A DNA stretch of 64,000 nucleotides from Euglena gracilis (lineage: Eukaryota > Euglenida > Euglenophyceae > Euglenales). The position numbers were made by a program, and so were the translations under genes. The notes under the pieces are model-generated. The model worked only from the letters and a program-made list of their open reading frames with translations, was not told the origin of the DNA and did no database searches. The stretch covers positions 10,415,443 to 10,479,442 of the forward strand of contig CP154956.1 in the NCBI GenBank assembly GCA_039621445.1, read 5' to 3'. Below, one piece after another: positions 56,001 to 64,000 of the stretch (its first letter is position 1; each line of letters starts with the position of its first letter).

Positions 56001-58463
56001 TTATTATTATCAATTATTACTCAAAAAATATTTCAACCCAAAATGTACATTTTGCACCGAATGGGCTTCCGGATGCAGCCCCAGCCCAGGGCAAAAGCCT
56101 GGCTGCGATGCGGGCGAAACTGCAGCTCTGCCAGCAAATCGCCCAGGCGCGAAGGAGAAGCCTCCCCTCTCCAGGGGCAGGGACACATTCCGCTCCTGAA
56201 TAAATCGTAATACACCGGAATAGAAATTTCCGGAATATCTGCAATTTAATTCTGGAATATTCCGGAACAAGAGTTATTTCTTTGAATAAAATTTTGAATA
56301 AAGATTTTGGCCATCCCCTGAATGAAAAATTTGGCCATCCGGCATATTTTCTTGGCCCTGTCCTCTCTTCTGGCAATACAGTCCCTGTTTTGGCCCCTGC
56401 CTACATTTAACTCCTGACCGCGATGCTGCCTACGTCTCCCCCAATGTTTGTCCAGCAAGCAACCTCCTTCACCAATCTTGAACTTGTGCAATAAAAGCAT
56501 GTGCAATTAAAGATTGGAAACCACAATTAATTTGTATGAAGAAGAGCTTTCCAGTATAATGGGAAAAAAGGAACGCGGATTTAGGGCATTTTTTTCGAAA
56601 AAAGAATAACATACATGGCGGCGGCATAAAATAATGACATTTGGCGTAATAAATAATATTCTCTCTGCGCGATTAACACAAATGAGTCGTACATAATCTT
56701 CTTTCTGAGTGATAAATCTGTTCTTTAAATATTCAACAACACCCTTTCCTCGGACCTCCCACCCGGCCTGCGTTGCGACGCGAAGTACGGGCCGGAGGAG
56801 GTGCTGGACGTACTACGACTGGTGTGGTACCTGCCCCCGCCAAACCAAGCAGGGCGGGCCTTGTATGACAGAGGCAGAGGATACCCACCCCATCTGCCAC
56901 CGACGGCATTAGAGTGTTCAGTTTGCTGGTCGCCCCCAAACCCTCCACTGGGGAGGACTTACTGAGGGGGACTTCGACGGGGAAAAAGTGTCGTGGGAGA
57001 ATTTTGGGGCGAAATTTTGTCCAAGTTTCTCCCACCATTAGAAGGATCCGTCCAAGGTTTTTCCTCGCAAATCTTAGGGAAATTCATAATGCATTTTGGC
57101 GTTGTGCCGATGTGTGAAATGTTTTCTCTAAATCACCCATTCAATAGGTGTCCAAAGTCAAAGAGTACGTTTTTTTAATTGCACAAATCTTGAAAATTCC
57201 GGAGGAGAAAGTGCCTGCTTAAAACGGCCAGGAAAGATTCTGTTAAAAAGTCTCGGGAACTCATCTCATTTTTTCAGGAAACCCATCAGGATTCCCATCC
57301 TCGGGTTGTCCTAAATCCAAAAATCAAGAAATGGAAAAATATTTACTCAATTTACAAAATGCAAATAAGACATTGCATATAATATGAATAATAATACACA
57401 AATATATAATATATAATATATAATATATAATAATACATAATTACAAATATTAGATGTATGTATGTGCATGTATACAGAATAGCAGCGAGATTCTACTTGG
57501 CCACCCCAGGGGGGCCGAGTAGAATCTCCAGGGGGGGGGGTCCGTGTGGCATTCCCCGCGTCCGACCTTCCGGAAAATTTGGGGTTGTTTCTCGGGGGTA
57601 GGGTTAGGGTCCCGACCGGATTCCCAGTGGGCTCCCCCGTTTGGGAATTCAGGGAGAAGTTAGGCCGCATGGCGGACGATTTTTGGCGGAATTTCGGTGG
57701 AGTTCGGGCATTTTGGGTGTATATATCTGTGCTAATCTGCCCTAACTCTATTCCCAAGCAGTGCCCACATGCGGCGCGCCTATCCTAACCCTAACCCTAT
57801 TCCTCCCATCAGCCGAATCTCCCCGGATCCGACCGATTGGGTCCGGATCCGGCGCCGTTCCGGGGGTTCCTGGAGCTACTACCCCCCCCCTATGTCCAAC
57901 GACCCCCCTATGTCCAATGACCACCCCCCCCGGTCAGAGGACACCTTTTCGGAGGTTTGACCAAATTTTTGGTCCCGGCGCAAAGCGCCGGGACGAAAAA
58001 TTTTGCCAAAAATTGGCCAAAAATTAGGCCAAAATGCCATTTTTGACACTTTTTGGACAAAAATTTGTCAAAATTGCCCAAAATTTTTGGCGCGAAGCGC
58101 CGGAAGGGAAAATTTGGGCATTTTTGGGTGGGTAGGGACCCGGGTACCCACCAACTTTCTTTTGACCCCATGTCCAACGACCACCCCCCCGGTCAGAGGA
58201 CACCTTTTTGGTCACTACCCTATGTCCAACGACCACCCCCCCGGTCAGAGGACAGAGGTTACCGGTCATTGGACATAGGGGGGGGGTACTTGGACCCCTG
58301 GGGGGCCAAGTAGTATATATGTCTATATATAATTTACATATATCTACACATAATATATAATATCTATATAATATAATCAAATAATATCTATACTATAATC
58401 TACATATGTAATATTATATATATTATGTATATTATGTATTGTATATACATATATATGTATATG

Positions 58464-58495
<32 letters not shown>

Positions 58496-61400
58496 TGTAT
58501 GTATGTATGTATGTATGTATGTATGTATGTATGTATGCATGTATGGCAGGTGGAAAACTTCGAGACCCCCCGGGGGGGTCTCAAAGTTCACACCACGATG
58601 GCCACCCAAAATTTTCTTGTTCCCTTTTGGATTGCACACTTCGTGGAAGGCCCAGCCCCGGTCGGGGTCCTAACTCTCCGTGTCGAACGGACATCAGGAT
58701 GTCAATAGCGCTCTGTGTCGATGCTTTTGATCCCGCAGAATAGCCGTCGATTACCGTCCTCCGTCCTCTCGCGATAACGTTTCCGCTGTACATGTGTTCG
58801 CCGGCTTCCGCCGGCATCCCGCCGCCCGCACTAGGACCAAACGCCGTCGGACACTGCCTGCAGCAGCGTCCAGAAGGGGTCGGCGTGACGGCGGCGCAGC
58901 GCGCGCCGCCAGCAGAACTCGGCGACGTATTCGGGGACGAGATCCGTCCGCAGGTTCCCACGCTTCCACAGGAAGGCCTTCAGCAACCCCCAGGTTCCGT
59001 CCAGACCCTGCATGCCCGCCAGGCGCCGGCGCCTGAGGATGCGCACGCGTCGTGTGAACTGGCCCGCCACGTGGTTCACCGAGGCGTGGAAGCACTGCCG
59101 CTCCTGTGCTGTGCGCTGGTACGCCCGCGCGTGGTCCGTGAACACGATGGAAACCGGCGCAATGTGCCAGAAGAGGTCGCGCGTCTCTGCCGGGCGGGGC
59201 AGGCCGAATCGCCGGCGGTAGGCTGGGCGGGCCGAATCGCCGGCGGTGCACGGGACCCCGCGCCACCTTATCGTACATCCCGACGTACAGCTCCCGCGTG
59301 GCCCGCACCAGGACGCTGCGCACGTCGCACCAGTTTGTCGTGGCGTGTCCCACCACCCCCTTCCGGCGGCGCCCGATCTCGGACTCATCGCACTCGACCT
59401 CCCCACCGTGCCCCCCGAGAACCGCGTTCGGATCGGAGAGCTGCCCGACGCACCGCCGGCAGCGCTGGTACCACACCTGTACGGTTCGCCGGCTGAGGTG
59501 CCCAGGTGCTGGCGCAGCCCCGTTCACCCCGGTCCCGGCGGACCAGAAATACAGCAGTTTGATGGCGTCCGCCACGGCGAGGTGCGCGCTCTCGAGAATT
59601 GTGTCCGCCCGCAGCTCCAGAACGGTACCCCGTGGCGCCGCGTCAGCGGACCGCACGTGGCGGCGCAGCAGCCCGCGACCCGGCAAACGTTGGGCCGCGG
59701 TCGGACCAAGCCGCTCCAACATGGCCAGCGACTAATCCGGATCGGCCGCGATGGCCTCGAGTTCCGGAAGCGTGAGGTGGGAGGAAGAGGCCATACGGAA
59801 AACAACCTGCGATCGCGAGGTCGGGAACAAGAAAATTTTGGGTGGCCATCGTGGTTCGAGACCCCCCCCCAGGTGTCTCGAAGTTTTCCTTCCTTTCTGA
59901 AATTTGAAGTCCGAAGGTTTCCTCAGTCTGATCCCTCCCCTGGAATGGGGTAGCGTGGGGTTCAGTTGCCCCGCTGTGATCGCAACAGCCCATCCCGCCC
60001 CACCCCTTCGACCGCCGAACGTCGCAGCCGGCCCCTGGAGCTCCCCGCGGCAGGCATCCTGAATCGCAGGCCATTGCCGCTGCCCTGCCTCCCAGCCTGG
60101 GGGAGCCCTCCCCTCCCGGCCTCCCTCAGGGATCAGGTTGGGGAGGGCCAAGTGAATCCAGTTGGCTCCCATGGCAACCACACCTGTGATGCAACATCAG
60201 TTTTGAGTTTTATGGTGGTGGTTTTGCCAAATTCTTTCAACTGGTCAGTCCCAGCTCAGGTTGATCGACCCGAAAGTATACCCTGTATGTATTGCAGACC
60301 CCCCGGTAAAGCAGGCAAGCTCGGTACGTGCATGGTAGACCCCCCCCCGGTATTGACAGTGACAGTACACCCATTTGCACGTCGCAGCCCCCCCCCCCCG
60401 GTATTGATGGTGAACCGCGTATGCACACTGTAAAGCCCTTAGTATGACTGTATACCCCCGTACTACCCGCCCCCCCCCCCTTTTGCGAACGACCGGGTTC
60501 CTGCAACCTGTGACGGGGGGGGGGGGTAGTCGTAACACCCCATAACCTGCAACCTGCGACCGGGGGGTGGTCGTAAATAAGGGGGCGGTCGTAGGTAAAG
60601 TGGTGTTAAATTTTTCGCAACCTGCAACCTGTGACCGGGGGGTGGTGATAACACCCCCATGACCTGCAACCTGTGACCGGGGGGTGGTGATAACACCCCC
60701 ATGACCTGCAACCTGTGACCGGGGGGTGGTCGTAAATGAGGGGTGGTCGTACGACAAGGGGGGGGGGTAACACAACAAACCCCCTGGTATGACGGTGAAC
60801 GCATGTGGTCGACCTCCCGACATACGGACACCCCGCCCTCCACACCTGCCCTCGGCCCCTCGACCACGGCCCCGCCAGCGCGCCCACCGACGACGCCCCG
60901 CGGCCCCCCAGCCCGAAGCCCTTCGTGGCGCACCGCCGGGCCGCCGCCGCCCTGTTCGCGACGCAGGCCGCCCACCGCCTCCGCCAGGTGGTCCGCCCCC
61001 AAAAGACGCAGCCAACGCTGGAGACGCCACCGGCCGCTACGGGGGCCCCTGCCGGAGCAGGCTCGGGCACAGCGCGGGCACTTCAAAGGTCCAGTGATGG
61101 CAAAATTCAAGTGAATCTTGAATTGCCTATTCTTTCTGTCTGTGTTTTGCTCAATTCAACTCTTTTTTTTGCCAAATTTCCATATCTTTTAATTTGCTTG
61201 TGTGTCAGTTAGGTGAATCAGTTCGGATGCACCCCTTTTTGATGCCCCGTGGATTGTTCTTTTTTCTGTTTTTCCCCCTTTGTTCTGAGTTGAGGACGTC
61301 ACATGGAGAGCAAGTTGTATTCCGAGGCCTCGAAAAGTTTTCCTGGTTGAGTATTCCAAATTAAGTTTCAGATTCTGCATGATCTCAGCTGCCTTGGTAA

Positions 61401-62844
61401 AAGTGTTGGGAAAACCTGTGTCTTAAGGATTTCAGGAAGGTGAGGTCATCATCAAGCCTGGCTTTTGGCCAAACCTTGCTGCTGCAGCCATCCCCTCAAG
61501 CCCGGCTGTCCAGTCTGCGATTTTTGTATAAAAAAAAATACCTCTTTTCAATGCAAAGTGCAAATGTTAGGCCAGATTGCTTTGGTTTTTTGAGGGGATC
61601 TGTATTTGCCCGATATGAGCTTTTTTCTGGGAATATTGTTTTGGCCTCCCAAAGGCTGGTGGGGGACCCAGATTTCCATACAGTCCAACAGACAGACAGT
61701 TGACGGTTAGCACAGACAGATGTTCACCTTGCTGTATTAGGACATTTTTCCTCCTTTGCAGCTTTGCCGCGAGGTGCTTTTTTTGTTTGACTCTTGGTTT
61801 TATAAATCGATGGAATGGATAGGCCTGTGGACGACGGTGGTGGGGGGGGGGGGGCGTGTTGGACGGTGGGGGTGGGGATGTGGCAAAGTGACGGTGTGGG
61901 TTTTGTGGCCGAAATACGACATCAAAAAAAATTTCCAACAGGGACAGTAGATGGAAAAGGAGCAGTGAAAAACACCGTGACGCAGGGTGGGATTTTTTCC
62001 CCAAATACAGTGGCAAAATGAGATGGGGAAAGGTTCTTGACAGATTTTTGTTGATAGCAGGTCACCACCTGAGGTTGGTCTGTTTGTAAAATTTGTTGGT
62101 GTCGCCCAAATACAATCCAAATACAATCCACTGCTGCAGACAGCCACTTCATAAACTGAAATTTGGAGATGCCCCTCACCACAACCGCTTTGTGACCAGG
62201 CCTGGATCCAGCCATTGGTTCCTCAGTCTATGAGACCGCAATACTGATAATAATAAATAATAAATGCTAAATAGATAAATATGTTCAATAATTTAATTAT
62301 AATAATTCAATTTAATTATTCATTAATTTAATTAATTTAAATTGTATTAGTTGCTAATAATAATTTAAAAATGGTAAATAGTTTAAATAGTAATAAATAA
62401 TAATGTTTTGTGTTGTTTTGTGTCACAAACTCCCTCTCCCGGAATCTCTGCCAATACGTCAGTTTGAGTGGCGTATTATAATACTATGTCCTCCAACAAC
62501 AACCCCCCCTTGATGAAATGGATCATTGTGCTTGTCTGTACGGTGCATGCTGACAAGCACTCATTTCTTTGACCTTCCGGAAATAGTAATGCTAGAGCAT
62601 CTGTCAAATTTGTAGAATGCGTTAACCTGTCATGATGGGAGTTGTTAGGGTCCGAAATGCTGTCGGGTTTCCGTTCCCCGAGGAGATGGGTAGTTGGGCT
62701 TCGTGGTGCGGTCTCATGGCCCCACCGCCCCCGCGACCCCAACCCAAGCGGCCGGAGAGCGACGACACGTGGCTGACGGGCATGCTGATGATCAAGGTCC
62801 ACTATGCCACCGATCTCCCCCACCAGGCAGCCCGTCCTGCCAGC
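53057..62844 (+). CDS. phospholipase D, copy 2, 5' part (runs off the window)
   Basis: Tentative exons: 53057-53131 (MSRSPHNGDTAAVGTAR..., disordered), 54309-54458, about 56090-56153, about 56765-56821, about 60885-60987 and 62694-62844. The last four match exons 2-5 of copy 1 in order: [43 protein letters not shown], and [20 protein letters not shown]. The rest of the C2 domain and the catalytic part would lie beyond 64000. Near 56765 there is no AG before the coding start, and one base differs in spacing from copy 1, so the gene could be non-canonically spliced or damaged. The two 5'-most exons rest on splice phase and weak similarity (EDEGMTAAVRHLL against [13 protein letters not shown]). 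Confidence 0.7.
53298..53546. mobile_element. short hAT-type element, family D
   Basis: GCTTGTGCTTGGTCGGGTGC at the left and GCGCAAGCGCAAGC at the right, with the GGCGCCTTTGGCGCCGG hairpin inside. Lacks the CCCH-bearing insert of 51031-51936. The 8-bp flanks agree only partly. Confidence 0.65.
53751..54095. mobile_element. hAT-type miniature element with CCGCGG-rich interior
   Basis: The end CAGACTTTCATTTAGTGCGC is perfectly inverted at the right end over about 24 bases. The exact 8-bp repeat AACCCGCC flanks (53743-53750, 54096-54103). The interior is imperfect GTGCGCCGCGG repeats separated by A/T runs. Confidence 0.92.
54148..54292. mobile_element. AACTGTCA/TGACAGTT inverted-repeat element, second copy
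   Basis: GGGAAACTGTCA...GTGACAGTTTCC ends with CCAACCTGTCAG inside. Like the copy at 23845-24040, it sits just upstream of a phospholipase D coding block. Confidence 0.6.
55385..55575. repeat. TTAA/ATT-rich low-complexity tract
   Basis: TTAATTATTATTAATTAATT-type repeats, continuing on the far side of the element at 55583-55978, which therefore inserted into the tract. Confidence 0.9.
55583..55978. mobile_element. family B inverted-repeat element
   Basis: CCCTATGTCCAACGACC at the left, with a second start 25 bases on, and GGTCATTGGACATAGGG at the right. TAATTA lies on both sides, compatible with a target duplication but in AT-rich sequence. Nearly identical in its core to 57889-58282. Confidence 0.85.
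57784..57799. repeat. short telomere-like CCCTAA repeat
   Basis: TCCTAACCCTAACCCTATTC, and GTAGGGTTAGGGTCCC lies 190 bases upstream in the opposite orientation. Confidence 0.55.
57889..58282. mobile_element. family B inverted-repeat element
   Basis: Same ends and core (GGACACCTTTTCGGAGGTTT; GGGACCCGGGTACCCACCAA) as 55583-55978. Immediately outside are TACTAC and TACTTG. It is nested in a larger palindromic block that has TACTTGG...CCAAGTA arms. Confidence 0.85.
58456..58536. repeat. GTAT microsatellite
   Basis: About twenty GTAT units directly left of the Merlin element. Confidence 0.96.
58552..59889 (-). mobile_element. Merlin-type (IS1016/ISXO2-like) DNA transposon
   Basis: The ends GGAAAACTTCGAGAC and TGTCTCGAAGTTTTCC are inverted, and a further inverted block (CACGATGGCCACCCAAAATT and its complement) lies inside each end. 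The transposase occupies most of the 1.3 kb on the minus strand. No target duplication is visible. Confidence 0.85.
58751..59722 (-). pseudogene. Merlin transposase, frameshifted
   Basis: A DDE-type transposase of the DDE_Tnp_IS1595/ISXO2 group, cutting and rejoining element ends. The N-terminal part includes a helix-turn-helix-like LSRRTVQVWYQRCRRCVG, then VECDESEIGRRRKG (first Asp). In another frame come IVFTDHARAYQRT (second Asp), CFHASVNHVAGQF and GTWGLLKAFLWKRGN. The frame changes near 59210, where a 28-bp unit starting GCCGAATCGCCGGCGGTAGG is duplicated; 28 is not a multiple of 3, so the duplication breaks the gene. Where the family usually has N/x-I-E-x-x-W, this copy has LDGTW, so the final acidic residue may be Asp. 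Confidence 0.8.
60480..60780. repeat. tandem repeat AACCTGTGACCGGGGGGTGG
   Basis: Units of CCCCATGACCTGCAACCTGTGACCGGGGGGTGGT at 60540, 60620, 60655 and 60705, about 52 bp where regular. In an intron of phospholipase D copy 2. Confidence 0.85.
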
Positions 62845-63960
62845 GTTTCAACAGTTGGGGTGGCCCTCGTTGTTCTAACCTCCCCCCTCCAGGAAAGTTG
62901 GCACCCCAAGTCAGTATTTGAAACTTGGATTTTTGCCAGTGGCATTGCCCTTTTTTTGAAAGAAAAAAGGGTAAAACTCGCGAGGTGATAAGTTGCACGC
63001 ATAGATTTCAGAAAATTTTCCAAGGTTTTGAGTTTGTTATATGGCCCTTTCTGTGCATGCCTGAAATAATGTCTTCTTCGTCTTTGGATGTTATCTCAGA
63101 AAAACGTGTATCTGGTGAATTCACGGAAGCCCGCGCCAGCACTCACTTGAAAAGTCGAGGAAAATAGTTTGGTTTGTCATTTTAGTTAAATTTACCAAAT
63201 TTCTTGGGGTTCTCGTCGCAGAGTGGCCTCTCGGGCCTGGCTTTCTAGCTGCCAGGCCAAAGCCAGGCAGGGTCCCACCACCAAGCACGACGCTCCCTGG
63301 CCGGGTCCGAACCCACACTTTCCGGAATGAGGACCTCCCAGTCCAAGGGGTGGCTCCAGCACACGAGACATCATCCATAATTCATATTGCGATTGCTTGC
63401 TATGTGAGGCTTAAATCTCTCTCCATTTCTAAACAGCTCTCATTATGAAGTCTGTTGTGTCATTTCCATCCTCACCTGTCTCTGCTGCCGATTTTGAAAT
63501 TTCTTTCTCATCGGCCTGTTTTTTTGTGGCTGCAATTTTTTGGGGGCCGAAAACCCCAAAATTTTAACTTCATGCAATATTTCTATGACCGACCATCTTC
63601 AAAAATGTCCAAAATGTCTGTCATTTTTGACCAGTTTTGCCGAAAATTGGCAATTGGGGTTTGGGCGGGGTAATTTGGTGGGGGTGGGGCATTTTTCACC
63701 AACAATTCTTTGATTTAAAACTAAACCTCCCCATGAACAACCCCCACGTATAACTCAATGTTTCGGTTGACCCACCAAACCAGGCCATAAACCCAGGGGG
63801 ACCACAGTTGTGGGGGGGTTACGCACCAGCAGAAGCTTCGGCTGAGTTTGGGGCTGGGTGGGCTGGAGGGTTGGTGTATACAGCCGAAGGTGCGCCGATC
63901 GATCCCCGCGGTATGCCCTCTGCCCGTACGGGATCGACCAGGACTCACACGGTGGGACCT
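62845..63960. other. intron of phospholipase D copy 2, no exon recognised
   Basis: The next exon expected from copy 1 ([11 protein letters not shown]) is not present before the window ends. A possible tRNA-like segment lies at about 63230-63360 on the minus strand. Confidence 0.5.
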
Positions 63961-64000
63961 GGGTCTCAAACCCACGACCTCCCGCGCATGAGGCCAACAC
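63900..64000 (-). repeat. possible tRNA-derived SINE, cut by window edge
   Basis: Read on the minus strand the edge gives TGGCCTCATGCGCGGGAGGT followed by CGTGGGTTTGAGACCCAGG, an arrangement like a tRNA A box then B box (GGTTTGAGACC against GGTTCGANNCC). A second segment at 63304-63313 has GGTTCGGACC in the same orientation. Weak without more copies. Confidence 0.35.

Overview
This is a nuclear window from a eukaryote. It has intron-dense genes with short GC-rich exons, a standard genetic code, long AT- or polyC/polyG-rich introns packed with microsatellites and inverted-repeat DNA transposons, and no bacterial signals such as operons or Shine-Dalgarno sites. The organism looks like a protist or alga with a large repetitive genome. 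The splice donors are mostly GTG-type with some GC donors, and each gene start has an AG a few bases upstream of its ATG. Both features would fit a lineage with weak splice-donor consensus and spliced-leader trans-splicing (euglenozoan or dinoflagellate-like), but the species cannot be fixed from sequence alone.

Layout, all genes on the + strand. (1) 1-4.9 kb: repeats only, including two hAT-type miniature elements and one copy of a second inverted-repeat element. (2) 4.92-18.0 kb: a phosphatidate cytidylyltransferase (CDP-diacylglycerol synthase) gene. I reconstruct it as 15 exons that stay in one frame from ATG to TAG and encode about 415 residues. (3) 19.78-50.28 kb: a C2-domain phospholipase D of the plant-like type. 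About 29 exons can be placed, from an N-terminal extension through the C2 domain, the first HKD motif and the second catalytic region to a family-typical C-terminus; two short exons were not found. (4) 50.3-53.0 kb: an intergenic block of nested hAT-type elements, one of which carries a CCCH zinc-finger reading frame. (5) 53.06-62.84 kb: the 5' half of a second, tandem phospholipase D gene that runs off the right edge, with a complete but frameshifted Merlin (IS1016/ISXO2-like) transposon in one intron. (6) 62.85-64.0 kb: a further intron with possible tRNA-derived SINE sequence at the edge.

The three genes form a functional set. Phospholipase D releases phosphatidic acid from phospholipids, and phosphatidate cytidylyltransferase turns phosphatidic acid plus CTP into CDP-diacylglycerol, the precursor of phosphatidylinositol and cardiolipin. 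Their head-to-tail arrangement on one strand, with 1.8 and 2.8 kb between stop and next ATG, is the main biological point of the window. The other notable feature is the transposon load: at least five elements have recognisable 8-bp target duplications and CAG/CAT...CTG/ATG termini, and many elements share a short GCGCC-type hairpin.
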